Source: Mesorhizobium sp. M1E.F.Ca.ET.045.02.1.1
GTDB taxonomy: Bacteria > Pseudomonadota > Alphaproteobacteria > Rhizobiales > Rhizobiaceae
Assembly: GCF_003952485.1 (NCBI RefSeq)
Contig: NZ_CP034447.1
Coordinates: 3,176,501-3,240,500, forward strand
Direction: 5' to 3'
DNA length: 64,000 bases
The notes under the pieces are model-generated. The model did not search any database. It was not told the DNA's origin and worked only from the letters and a program-made list of their open reading frames with translations. Below, one piece after another: positions 38,153-46,399 of the stretch (position 1 is the stretch's first letter; each line of letters opens with the position of its first letter). The position numbers were made by a program, and so were the translations under genes.

Positions 38153-39154
38153 ATGGCGCACGATCACGGCTCGCATGGGGTCGGTGCACACGACCATAGC
38201 CATGGCCACGGCGCCGGGCACATGCATGGATCGACCGACAAGAAGCGGGTGCTGATCGCGGCCTGCCTGACGGCCGGCTTCATGGTCGCGGAGGCGCTCG
38301 GCGGCCTTCTCACCGGCTCGCTGGCGCTGCTTGCGGACGCCGGTCACATGCTGGCGGACGCGATCGCGCTCGGCCTTGCCTGGTATGCCTTCCATCTCGC
38401 CGGCCGCCCTGCCACCGGCCGTCTCACCTACGGCTTCGCCCGCGTGAAGACGCTGGTGGCCTACACCAACGGCATCGCCATTTTCGTCATCGCGCTATGG
38501 ATCGTCTATGAAGCCTGGGGACGGTTGATTCACCCGGCGCCCGTGCTGGGCGGCCCGATGCTGGTGGTGGCAGTCGCCGGCCTGCTGGTCAACATCGCCT
38601 CCTTCTTCGTGCTGCACGGCGGCGATCGCGAGGGCCTGAACATGCGCGGCGCCATCCTGCATGTGCTGGGCGACCTGCTTGGCTCGGCCGCGGCAATCGT
38701 GGCGGCGCTGATCATCCTGGCAATCGGCTGGACGCCGATCGATCCGATCCTCTCCGTCCTGGTGTCGCTGCTCATCCTGTCGACGGCGTGGTCGCTGATG
38801 CGCGAGGCCGCGCATGTGCTGCTCGAAGGCGTGCCGGCAAGCCTCGACCGCGACCTGATCGCCAAGGATATCGAAGGCGCGGTCAAGGGCGTGCGCGAGG
38901 TGCACCACATGCATGTCTGGTCGCTCGACGGCACCAGCAACATGGCGACACTGCACGCCTGCCTGAATGACGGCGTCGATCCGCATGTGGCGGTGAGCGC
39001 CATCAAGAAACGGCTTGCCGCGAAGCACGGCATCGATCATGCGACGGTGGAGCCCGAGTTCGGCCTCTGCGCCGACAGCCATGACGAGCACGACCATCGC
39101 CATGATCACGACCACGCGCATGATGCGCCTCCTGATCGCCGCCACTATCATTGA
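38153..39154 (+). CDS. Cation diffusion facilitator (Zn/Co efflux) with His-rich ends
   Basis: A 333-aa inner-membrane efflux protein that exchanges Zn2+, Co2+ or Cd2+ for protons. It has six membrane helices (about residues 30-220). HMLADAIALGL is the metal-site motif of the CDF family (His and Asp). A cytoplasmic domain (about 220-310) includes VREVHHMHVWSLDGT. His-rich ends, HDHGSHGVGAHDHSHGHG at the N-terminus and repeated HDHDH at the C-terminus, probably buffer metal. It belongs to the CzcD/ZitB class. Downstream, a 68-aa membrane protein is encoded on the same strand. Confidence 0.93.
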   Translation: MAHDHGSHGVGAHDHSHGHGAGHMHGSTDKKRVLIAACLTAGFMVAEALGGLLTGSLALLADAGHMLADAIALGLAWYAFHLAGRPATGRLTYGFARVKTLVAYTNGIAIFVIALWIVYEAWGRLIHPAPVLGGPMLVVAVAGLLVNIASFFVLHGGDREGLNMRGAILHVLGDLLGSAAAIVAALIILAIGWTPIDPILSVLVSLLILSTAWSLMREAAHVLLEGVPASLDRDLIAKDIEGAVKGVREVHHMHVWSLDGTSNMATLHACLNDGVDPHVAVSAIKKRLAAKHGIDHATVEPEFGLCADSHDEHDHRHDHDHAHDAPPDRRHYH

Positions 39155-39205
39155 CGCGTGCCTGATGATGAACTTAAACGACCTCGGGCCAAGGGACGCC
39201 TGCTG

Positions 39206-39412
39206 ATGGATCGCGAGACGCGCAACGCGGCGATCGCCGCGGCCTGGATACTGCTGCTGTTCGGCCTCGCCGCCTATTTCCTGCCGACCATCATGTTGGC
39301 CGCCGGCAAGGTCTCGACCATCCTGGCCGCCATCATCGCCGCGATCTTCATGGTGGGGCTGTTCGTCGTCCTGTGGCTGCGCGGACGCAGCCAGCGCAAG
39401 AAGGGTCTCTAA
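39206..39412 (+). CDS. Small two-helix membrane protein
   Basis: A 68-aa hypothetical protein, starting at the ATG at 39206 (AAGGGA nine bases upstream); a GTG at 39158 would add 16 residues. Two hydrophobic helices (AAAWILLLFGLAAYFLP, then TILAAIIAAIFMVGLFVVLW) are followed by a basic tail, RGRSQRKKGL. The next gene starts two bases after the stop. I do not recognise a family. It probably shares a transcript with the CDF gene. Confidence 0.7.
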   Translation: MDRETRNAAIAAAWILLLFGLAAYFLPTIMLAAGKVSTILAAIIAAIFMVGLFVVLWLRGRSQRKKGL

Positions 39413-39414
39413 AG

Positions 39415-40389
39415 ATGAGAATTCTGATTACGGGTGCCGCCGGCATGGTGGGCCGGAAGCTGATTGCACGGCTGGCCAAGGACGGCACACTCGCCGGCCG
39501 CAAGATCACGGCGCTCGATCTGCACGACATCGTGCCGGCGCAGGCGCCGGCGATCGACGGCGTGGAAGTCGCCATCCATACCGGCGACTTCGCCGCATCC
39601 GGAGCGGCGGCAAGCCTGGTCGGTTCACGCCCGGACGTGATCTTCCACCTTGCCGGCATCGTGTCCGGCGAGGCGGAGGCCAATTTCGATCTCGGCTACC
39701 GCGTCAATCTCGACGGCACACGCGCGCTGTTCGACGCCGTGCGGCTGGCGGGCTTTGCGCCGCGCCTGGTCTTCACCTCGTCGATCGCCGTGTTCGGCGC
39801 GCCGTTCCCGGATGTCATCCCGGACGAGTTCCACCCGACGCCGCTCACCTCATACGGCACGCAGAAGCAGATGAGCGAAGCGCTGCTTGCGGACTACACG
39901 CGGCGCGGCTTCTTCGACGGCGTCGGCATCCGGCTGCCGACGATCTGCGTTCGCCCCGGCAAGCCGAACAAGGCGGCGTCGAGCTTCTTCTCAGGCATCA
40001 TCCGTGAGCCCTTGAGTGGCCAGGAAGCGATCCTGCCGGTGCCGCGCTCGGTGCTGCACACCCATGCCAGCCCGCGCTCCGCCGTCAATTTCCTGATCCA
40101 TGCGGCGGAGATCGACGGCAATGCGGTCGGGCCGCGGCGCAATCTCACCATGCCGGGAGTCGCTGCCACCGTCGGCGAGCAGATCGAGGCGCTGGAGCGC
40201 ATCGCCGGACACGAGGTGGTGAAGCGGATCCGCGAACAGCCAGACGAGACGATCTGGGCGATCGTCAAAGGATGGCCGACGCGCTTCGAGGCGCGGCGGG
40301 CGAGGGAGCTGGGTTTTGCCGCCGAGAAGAATTTCGACGAGATCATCCGCGCTCATATCGAGGACGAGCTGGGCGGGAAGATATATTGA
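39415..40389 (+). CDS. denD: NAD-dependent epimerase/dehydratase, D-erythronate dehydrogenase-like
   Basis: A 324-aa extended SDR enzyme. The NAD motif GAAGMVG is at about residue 7; YGTQKQMSE (about 150) gives the catalytic Tyr and Lys; the TSSIAVFG segment (about 120) precedes it. The protein as a whole resembles D-erythronate dehydrogenase (DenD), which oxidises D-erythronate at C2 for use in tetronate catabolism. No denK, denR or denI genes flank it here, so the specific role is inferred from family resemblance only. It begins immediately after the small membrane-protein gene. Alternatives: another NAD-dependent sugar-acid dehydrogenase. Confidence 0.75.
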   Translation: MRILITGAAGMVGRKLIARLAKDGTLAGRKITALDLHDIVPAQAPAIDGVEVAIHTGDFAASGAAASLVGSRPDVIFHLAGIVSGEAEANFDLGYRVNLDGTRALFDAVRLAGFAPRLVFTSSIAVFGAPFPDVIPDEFHPTPLTSYGTQKQMSEALLADYTRRGFFDGVGIRLPTICVRPGKPNKAASSFFSGIIREPLSGQEAILPVPRSVLHTHASPRSAVNFLIHAAEIDGNAVGPRRNLTMPGVAATVGEQIEALERIAGHEVVKRIREQPDETIWAIVKGWPTRFEARRARELGFAAEKNFDEIIRAHIEDELGGKIY

Positions 40390-40569
40390 TATTCAGGTGA
40401 TGCCGGCCTGCAAACGGCGGCTTCCTGCGCTTCCGGCATTCGCCGGCCGAAGCATTCATGAGAGTGGCGTGGTAGTTAAGGCTACGGCCGGCGTAGGCCG
40501 GTTCTCGGAATCCACCGTTTTCGGCTCGGCCTGACCTGAATCTCAACACACCTTCGCGCGCACCTATGG
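40390..40569. other. 180-bp intergenic gap between convergent genes
   Basis: The gap between denD and the Ni/Co exporter gene holds no frame that I would keep. It contains short GC-rich inverted stretches such as GGCCGGCGTAGGCCGG, but no terminator with a U-run. Confidence 0.4.
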
Positions 40570-41769
40570 TCAGGCGCCGCCCGTCAGGCTGGCCGACAAA
40601 AGCAGCAGCCCAACCAGGAAGATGAAGGCCGCGCCGCCGATCTCGACGATCGAATGGATGCGGTTGCCGAGATATCCGTCGCCGGCGAAATAGACCGCCC
40701 AGTTCTTGGCCGTCACCGCGAGCGTCGCCAGCGCCGAGACGGTGATCGCGGTGCCGATCGACATCGCAAGCACCGACAGCAGTCCGCCAAGCCAAAGCCC
40801 GTTGAGAAGCGCGAAGCTCAGCACGATCAGCGCGCCTGAGCAGGGGCGAATGCCGACGGCGGCAACGGCCGACCAGGCCGTGCGCCAGTCGAAGCGGTCG
40901 CCGGAAAGCAGCGCCGGATCCGGCGCATGCGAATGGCCGCAGGTCTCGCAGACTTCGCCCGGGCCATGATCGTGGTGATGATGCGCTGCATGATCGTGCG
41001 CGCCATGATCGTGGCTATGCGGGTGCGAGTGCGCCACATCATCGTGGTCGTGATGCGTGTGCAGCGTATGCGCCGCGTGGGCATGCGTCGAAAGCGAATG
41101 AGCATGGGAATGGCTTGCGTGGGAATGCGCGTGCGCGTGCCCGGCATGGGAATGCCCGGCACGCGAATGCCCCGCATGGGCGGCCGACAGGCTGTGGGCG
41201 GGCGCTCTGCCGAGCAGGCGCGGTATCGATGGACCGAGCTTGCGCCACAAAAGCCAGGCGCCGAACAGGGTGACCAGCACAAAGCTGGAGATTTCGAGGA
41301 ACCAGGTCGCGTCGGTCATCGACACCGCCGTGCCGCGCAGCACGAAATAGGCGAGCACCATGACCACGACCGCGGTCAGGCCCTGCAGCAACGCCGAGAC
41401 GAAGGAGAGCAGGATGCCGCGCTTCAGCGCCACTTCGTTGGCGACCATATAGGAGGAGATCACCGCCTTGCCGTGCCCGGGACCGGCGGCGTGGAAGATG
41501 CCATAGGCGAAAGAAAGGCCGACCAGCAGCCAGAGCTTGCTGCCGTCCTGGCGCATCGCCTTCATCGCGGCTGCCAGCGAATGGTAGAATTCCTGCTGCC
41601 TGAGATTGATCCACATCAGGATATGGGCGAACGGACCGGAGGTGCTTGGCGCCATGCCGTCATTGGTGCCGATGCCGAGTGAGCTCTGGGCATGGGCGAT
41701 GCCTGGCAGATGCGTCATCACCAGGGTGGCGGCCAAAAGGCCAAGCGCCAAGCGCAGCGATGGTTTCAT
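40570..41769 (-). CDS. Nickel/cobalt efflux transporter, NicO/RcnA family, His-rich loop
   Basis: A 399-aa inner-membrane transporter. A signal-like first helix (ending HAQ, about residue 28) is followed by several membrane helices, with FAYGIFHAAGPGHGKAVISSYM (about 90-112) as the NicO signature. Between helices lies a huge His-rich loop (about 195-290) with dozens of His residues and a CETCGH zinc-like motif, followed by the rest of the helices. This resembles RcnA, which exports Ni and Co. The start is the ATG at 41769 (AAGGA upstream); the GTG one codon earlier is unlikely. The DUF1007 gene precedes it with a 6-bp gap. Confidence 0.9.
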   Translation of the reverse strand: MKPSLRLALGLLAATLVMTHLPGIAHAQSSLGIGTNDGMAPSTSGPFAHILMWINLRQQEFYHSLAAAMKAMRQDGSKLWLLVGLSFAYGIFHAAGPGHGKAVISSYMVANEVALKRGILLSFVSALLQGLTAVVVMVLAYFVLRGTAVSMTDATWFLEISSFVLVTLFGAWLLWRKLGPSIPRLLGRAPAHSLSAAHAGHSRAGHSHAGHAHAHSHASHSHAHSLSTHAHAAHTLHTHHDHDDVAHSHPHSHDHGAHDHAAHHHHDHGPGEVCETCGHSHAPDPALLSGDRFDWRTAWSAVAAVGIRPCSGALIVLSFALLNGLWLGGLLSVLAMSIGTAITVSALATLAVTAKNWAVYFAGDGYLGNRIHSIVEIGGAAFIFLVGLLLLSASLTGGA

Positions 41770-41775
41770 CACCGA

Positions 41776-42462
41776 TTATCCTTCTGGCGGGCAGTTCAGT
41801 TCGAGCTTGGTGGCGAAGATCTTGCTCATGTCGGTGCCCGTCGGATCGTTGAAGAACGCATCCGTCAGGGTCTTCTGGTTCTCCTTGATCGCTTCGTCGG
41901 GATCGGGGCGGACCACCTTCTTGGTGCAGTTCGAGGGCAGGCCCTCGACGGTGAGGTTGGCGTCGTCGGTGAAATCGATCGCCGTGTAAAATGTCGGATC
42001 GTAAACGCCGATGTCGATCTTGCCGGCAAGCTTGATCGGCGTCTTCGGCTCGGACTCGAACAGGATGATCAACTGATCATTGTCGAAGTTCGCCATCAGA
42101 TGCGGCGGCGGGATCATCGGCACGTCCTTGCCGTCCTGCGTGACCAACTGGAAGTAGTTGAATTCGGCCAGCGAAGAATGGACGGTATCGGCCACTTCCT
42201 TGAGCTCTTTGTCATCAAGTTTCAGATCGGAGTTCTTGTCGAACTCCATCATCACAGTGCTCGAAAACAGATCGTCGAAACGCCACAGATGGCGCAGCGC
42301 TTTCACGCTTTGGTGATCCTCGCTCAGGATCACGTCGAGGCGGGCTTCGGCAAAGACATGCGGATGCACCTCGGCCGGCTCGACCGCGGCGAATGTCACT
42401 GCTGCGGCCGAAGCCAGCATGGTTGCTTGCCGTTTCAGGTGCATTCTGGGCCGCGATTCCAT
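41776..42462 (-). CDS. DUF1007 periplasmic protein
   Basis: A 228-aa exported protein. A signal-like N-terminus (residues 1-32) leads to a DUF1007 domain starting HPHVFAEARLDVI and ending with FALKLELNCPPEG-like residues. DUF1007 proteins are found almost always next to NicO-family nickel/cobalt transporters and are thought to be periplasmic metal-binding partners. Two conserved Cys (NCTKK and NCPPEG) are present. The start could be the ATG at 42462 or at 42444. First gene of the pair with the transporter. Confidence 0.88.
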   Translation of the reverse strand: MESRPRMHLKRQATMLASAAAVTFAAVEPAEVHPHVFAEARLDVILSEDHQSVKALRHLWRFDDLFSSTVMMEFDKNSDLKLDDKELKEVADTVHSSLAEFNYFQLVTQDGKDVPMIPPPHLMANFDNDQLIILFESEPKTPIKLAGKIDIGVYDPTFYTAIDFTDDANLTVEGLPSNCTKKVVRPDPDEAIKENQKTLTDAFFNDPTGTDMSKIFATKLELNCPPEG

Positions 42463-42522
42463 CGACTTCGGGAGTAAAACCCGAGAGTTATCAGAAAGGG
42501 GGCGAAATTGGGACGCGGGATA

Positions 42523-43422
42523 TCACGCGCCGTCTCGCGTCCTGAACCAGTGCACCAGGAAATCGACGAAGACGCGGACCTTGGCGGGCAGGTAGCGGCG
42601 GTGCGGGTAGACGGCGAAGATACCGGTACCCGACAGGATGCGATCGTCGAGCGCGGTGACCAACTTACCGGAAGCGATATCGGGAGCAGCTATGAAATCC
42701 GGCAGCATGGCGAAGCCGAGGCCGGAGAGAGCGGCAGCTCGCGCCACAATTGGGCTGTTGACCTCGATCGGGCCGGAGACGGCGACGCTCATGGACTCCT
42801 CACCCTCACCCTTGAAACGCCAATTGGCCAGCGAGCGGCCGTTGGTGTCGACCAGGCAAGGCATGTTGGCGAGATCCTGTGGACGCGTCGGCTTGCCATG
42901 CTTTGCGAGCAGCTCTGGCGATGCGCACAGCTTGACCGAAAACGGTCCCAAGCGCCTGGCGATCAGCGAAGAGTTCTCAAGCCGCGAGATGCGCACCGCA
43001 AGGTCGAAACCCTCTTCAACAAGGTCGACGAAGCGGTCGTCGAGGTGGATGTCGAGCACGATGTCGGGATGCTGCTTGGCGAAGTCGATCAGCGACTGGC
43101 CGATCGGCGCGTCGGCGAAGGTGCGCGCCGCCGAAAGCTTGATCCGGCCGCGCACGTCGCCGGAGGATTCGCGCACGGCGTCGGCCAGGCTGTCGACCTC
43201 GCGCACGATTTCGGAAGCGCGCTGATAATAGGTGTGGCCGGCTTCGGTCAGCGAGAACTGGCGCGTGGTGCGGTTCAGAAGCAGCGCGCCGAGTTCGTCC
43301 TCCAACTCGCGCACATATTTCGACAGCAGCGCTTTTGAACGGCCGATCTTGCGCGCTGCGGCCGAGAAGCCTTCAGCCTCGACCACGTCGATGAAGGCGC
43401 GCATACGGGTCAATGTGTCCAT
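42523..43422 (-). CDS. LysR-family transcriptional regulator
   Basis: A 299-aa regulator. The N-terminal winged helix-turn-helix (about residues 4-63, ARKIGRSKALLSKYVRELEDELG) is followed by the LysR effector-binding domain (about 88-292). It starts at the ATG at 43422, three bases after the amidase stop, so amidase and regulator are read from one transcript. LysR proteins of this AaeR/DsdC-like group mostly control an adjacent gene. Target and effector are unknown; the amidase is the first candidate. Confidence 0.92.
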   Translation of the reverse strand: MDTLTRMRAFIDVVEAEGFSAAARKIGRSKALLSKYVRELEDELGALLLNRTTRQFSLTEAGHTYYQRASEIVREVDSLADAVRESSGDVRGRIKLSAARTFADAPIGQSLIDFAKQHPDIVLDIHLDDRFVDLVEEGFDLAVRISRLENSSLIARRLGPFSVKLCASPELLAKHGKPTRPQDLANMPCLVDTNGRSLANWRFKGEGEESMSVAVSGPIEVNSPIVARAAALSGLGFAMLPDFIAAPDIASGKLVTALDDRILSGTGIFAVYPHRRYLPAKVRVFVDFLVHWFRTRDGA

Positions 43423-43424
43423 GA

Positions 43425-44624
43425 TCAGACCTTTCGTGCCGCGTCGAGAATCCTGCGGCCGAGCCGTATCAAAGCGACGTCGCCGCCGGAAGGGCCCAGC
43501 AGCGACAGGCCGAAGGGCGCGCCGTCGACGGAGCCGAGCGGCAAGGTGATCTGCGGGAAGCCCGACAGGCCTGCCAGGCACAACAGATGCAGCGCCCTTT
43601 CGCGATAGGCCTGGAACTGTTCGGGCGTGCTGGTCTTCAGCGGCGCCGCGCCTGGAACGGTCGGCAGAACGAGAAAGCCGTTGTTGCCGAGCAGGGCGCC
43701 GAGATCGGAACGGAAGGCCAGCCGGCGTTCCGCCTCGGCGGCGACCGTGCCGGCATCGATCGTGCGGCCGAAGCCGAAACGCTCGTCGATGCCAGGGCCA
43801 AGGCCGTGGTTGCCCGCCGAGATCCAGCTGCCATGCACCTGCCAGGCCTCGTAAGCCTGCAGCCGGCGAAAACACCAGTAGAGATCATCCGGGGACGAGG
43901 CGAAGGCGTATTCCATCTCGGTCGGCTCGCCGACGACGCCGGCCGTCAGTGCCTTCATTCGTCCATATTCGGCGGCCTCGGCCGGGCCGGCAACGAAAGC
44001 GTCCAGCCAGCGGATCGACAGTGGGCGGTTGAGCGGATGCTGATGCGGATCGCGCCCGAGCAGGAGCTTGCCGACCGCCTCATAGGTCTCGATGTCGTCG
44101 GCGAACCAGCCGAAGGTGTCGAAGCTCGGCGCCAGCTTCATCGCGCCGTCGAGCGAGATGCGGCCGTGGCTGGTGCGCAGCCCGATCAGGCCGCAGAAGC
44201 TTGCCGGCGCGCGGATCGAGCCGCCGGTGTCGGAACCGATGGCGATATCGGCAAGGCCTCCTGCGACTGCAGATGCCGATCCCGAGGAAGAGCCGCCGGT
44301 GACGCGGTCCGGGGCGGCCGGGTTCACCGGAAAGGCGAAATGCGAATTCTGGCCGAACAACGAGAAGGCAAGCTCGTCAGTCTGCGTCTTGCCGACGAAG
44401 CGAGCGCCGGCGTCGAGAATCATCTGGACGGCCTTGGCTGTCTGCGAGGCGGCGTGAGCCTGCTCGAACTTGCGCGGGTTGCCGCAGCCGGTGCGATAGC
44501 CGGCGACGTCGTAAATGTCCTTGACGGCCAGGCGCAGGCCGGCAAGCGGGCCTGATTCCGCATTGGCCACAGGCACTTGGCGCAGATCGAGGAAGGCGTT
44601 GAGAGGGCCGTGGGTGCCTGGCAT
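43425..44624 (-). CDS. Amidase (amidase signature family)
   Basis: A 399-aa hydrolase of the amidase-signature family. The conserved Ser-rich motif GGSSSGSASAVAGGL (about residues 120-134) and the Lys of AVKDIYDVAG (about 41) form the Ser-Ser-Lys triad; DTGGSIRAPASFCGLIG carries the second Ser. Related proteins are indoleacetamide hydrolases and GatA-like amidases. The start at 44624 (MPGTHGPLNAFLD) is preferred; the frame extends nine codons further. Cotranscribed with the LysR gene. The substrate is not determinable. Confidence 0.9.
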   Translation of the reverse strand: MPGTHGPLNAFLDLRQVPVANAESGPLAGLRLAVKDIYDVAGYRTGCGNPRKFEQAHAASQTAKAVQMILDAGARFVGKTQTDELAFSLFGQNSHFAFPVNPAAPDRVTGGSSSGSASAVAGGLADIAIGSDTGGSIRAPASFCGLIGLRTSHGRISLDGAMKLAPSFDTFGWFADDIETYEAVGKLLLGRDPHQHPLNRPLSIRWLDAFVAGPAEAAEYGRMKALTAGVVGEPTEMEYAFASSPDDLYWCFRRLQAYEAWQVHGSWISAGNHGLGPGIDERFGFGRTIDAGTVAAEAERRLAFRSDLGALLGNNGFLVLPTVPGAAPLKTSTPEQFQAYRERALHLLCLAGLSGFPQITLPLGSVDGAPFGLSLLGPSGGDVALIRLGRRILDAARKV

Positions 44625-44698
44625 CGTTCGATTTCCGGATACGGTCCACAAACATTGTTCGATGCCGGAATTTTTACAACCGGCGCTTACGATTTTTA

Positions 44699-44726
44699 TT
44701 GATTGTGAAACCCTTCGCTCTTATAT
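44699..44726 (+). promoter_or_regulatory. Candidate sigma-70 promoter of the ornithine decarboxylase gene
   Basis: TTGATT (44699-44704), 16 bases, TTATAT (44721-44726). This fits the alphaproteobacterial sigma-70 pattern and lies just before the structured leader. A transcription start near 44733 would give a leader of about 430 nt. Confidence 0.5.
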
Positions 44727-44732
44727 CGCGCT

Positions 44733-45165
44733 TGCCCAAAGTCGCACGTGCCTGTGGGTGTCCGCCGATCCTCGAATGGTGAGGGCAACCGGTAAGGTAA
44801 CTGGAGCCAACCCCTCCAGTCGGTCTAGTGGCCAACCGCCAGACCGAGGACACCTTGAAGCAACGACGGTGCGGGCCTTTCTGGTGTCTACCGGTCGTCC
44901 AAAGACCGGGGTTACTGAAGAGGCACACCTTCATTGCCTGTAGTGCGGACGGGGTCCTCCCATCCAAGCCAAGGCAGACAAAGCGAACCGAGGCCGGGCA
45001 AGGCCAGGTTCACCGCCGCGAGACGGCGATTCGTGGTTCCGGGGTCTCCACCGGCTGGTTCCACGGATTTTCCGTCCCGCCTTTGTCCACCGCGAGTTCG
45101 CGAGGCTGAGCGCCCGCGTCCCGCAGCCTTTGTGCGCGCCGAAAGGCGCAGATGGAGAGACCTCG
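44733..45165 (+). promoter_or_regulatory. Long structured leader of the ornithine decarboxylase gene (speF-type)
   Basis: About 430 untranslated bases before the odc ATG, with many stems: CTGGAG paired with CTCCAG, CGGTCT with AGACCG, ACCGGTC with GACCGG, CGCGAG with CGCG, and GCGC-GCCGAAA-GGCGC near 45140. Alphaproteobacterial ornithine decarboxylase genes carry a conserved leader RNA, the speF motif, at this place; the position, length and structure here fit it. A polyamine-responsive switch is suspected for that family, but the ligand is unproven. No reading frame in the region has family support. Confidence 0.72.
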
Positions 45166-46299
45166 ATGGCTACCCAGCGCATCCTTGACTTCCTCGCCAC
45201 CCGACGTCCGAACGGCCCCTGCCTCGTCGTCGACCTCGATGTCGTGCGCGACAACTTCCGCGCCTTCGAGAAGGCGCTGCCCGATTCCAAGATCTACTAT
45301 GCGGTGAAAGCAAACCCGGCGCCGGAGATCCTGCGCCTTCTTGCTGCGATGGGCTCGTCCTTCGACACCGCATCCGTTGCCGAGGTTGAGATGGCGATGG
45401 ACGCCGGCGCGCCGGCGGACCGCATTTCCTTCGGCAACACCATCAAGAAGGAGCGCGACATCCAGCGCGCCTATCAGCTCGGTATCCGCCTCTACGCCGT
45501 GGACTGTGTGGAGGAGGTCGAGAAGATCGCCCGCGTCGCCCCCGGCTCGCGCGTGTTCTGCCGCGTGCTGACCGACGGCGAAGGCGCCGAATGGCCGCTG
45601 TCGCGCAAGTTCGGCTGCGTGCCGGCGATGGCCGTCGATGTGCTGCGCCATGCCAAGGAGCTTGGCCTGGACGCTTATGGCGTGTCGTTCCATGTCGGCT
45701 CGCAGCAGACCAACCTGTCGGCCTGGGACCGCGCGCTGGGCGACGCCAAGAAAGTGTTCGCGACGCTCGCCGAGGAAGGCATCGTCTTGAAGATGGTCAA
45801 CATGGGCGGCGGTTTCCCGACCCGTTACCTGAAGGACGTGCCGGCGGCGCAGGCTTACGGCCAGGCTATCTTCTCGGCGCTGCGCAAGCATTTCGGCAAC
45901 GCGCTGCCCGAGACGATCGTCGAGCCGGGCCGCGGCATGGTCGGCAATGCCGGCGTCATCAAGTCGGAAGTCGTGCTGATCTCGAAGAAGGCCGACAACG
46001 ACAATGTGCGCTGGGTGTTCCTCGACATCGGCAAGTTCGGCGGCCTCGCCGAGACCATGGACGAGGCGATCCGCTATCCGATCGTCACTCGCCATGACGG
46101 CTCGGAGACCGCGCCCTGCGTGCTCGCCGGCCCGACCTGCGATTCGGCGGACGTGATGTACGAGAAGACGCCCTATCCGCTGCCCCTGTCGCTGACCATC
46201 GGCGACGAGGTGCTGATCGAAGGCACCGGCGCCTACACGACGACCTATTCTTCGGTCGCGTTCAACGGCTTCGAGCCGCTCCGATCCTACGTGATCTGA
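45166..46299 (+). CDS. odc: Ornithine decarboxylase (fold-type III PLP)
   Basis: Makes putrescine from ornithine, the precursor of homospermidine. A 377-aa cytoplasmic protein of the eukaryote-like (alanine-racemase fold) class. PLP Lys is in YAVKANPAPE (about residue 47). Further motifs are SFHVGSQQ (about 185), GGGFPTRY (about 224), EPGRGMVGNAG (about 255) and the catalytic Cys in CDSADVM (about 327). The start at 45166 has GGAGAG upstream. Some rhizobial homologues also decarboxylase lysine, so the specificity is not certain. Gene control probably involves the leader. Product feeds the hss enzyme at 18244. Confidence 0.93.
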   Translation: MATQRILDFLATRRPNGPCLVVDLDVVRDNFRAFEKALPDSKIYYAVKANPAPEILRLLAAMGSSFDTASVAEVEMAMDAGAPADRISFGNTIKKERDIQRAYQLGIRLYAVDCVEEVEKIARVAPGSRVFCRVLTDGEGAEWPLSRKFGCVPAMAVDVLRHAKELGLDAYGVSFHVGSQQTNLSAWDRALGDAKKVFATLAEEGIVLKMVNMGGGFPTRYLKDVPAAQAYGQAIFSALRKHFGNALPETIVEPGRGMVGNAGVIKSEVVLISKKADNDNVRWVFLDIGKFGGLAETMDEAIRYPIVTRHDGSETAPCVLAGPTCDSADVMYEKTPYPLPLSLTIGDEVLIEGTGAYTTTYSSVAFNGFEPLRSYVI

Positions 46300-46326
46300 G
46301 CGGTTCACAAGAACCGCTCAGATCAC
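46291..46326 (+). terminator. 16-bp perfect inverted repeat over the odc stop codon
   Basis: GTGATCTGAGCGGTTC (46291-46306) and GAACCGCTCAGATCAC (46311-46326) pair perfectly around the loop ACAA. The left arm includes the stop TGA. No U-run follows, so it may be an unusual terminator or an mRNA end-protecting hairpin. Confidence 0.7.
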
Positions 46327-46399
46327 CCGGCGCGGGCGATCATGTCGCCCGCCCGGGCTCGCTTGTGGAACAGATCTCCGCTCGAGAAGGATCGCGGAA

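Noticed and set aside
44674..45109. Short frames in the odc leader considered as proteins
   Set aside because: They have no ribosome site or family motif, overlap stable RNA stems and differ in both strands. The leader RNA explains the sequence better. A short leader peptide is not excluded.
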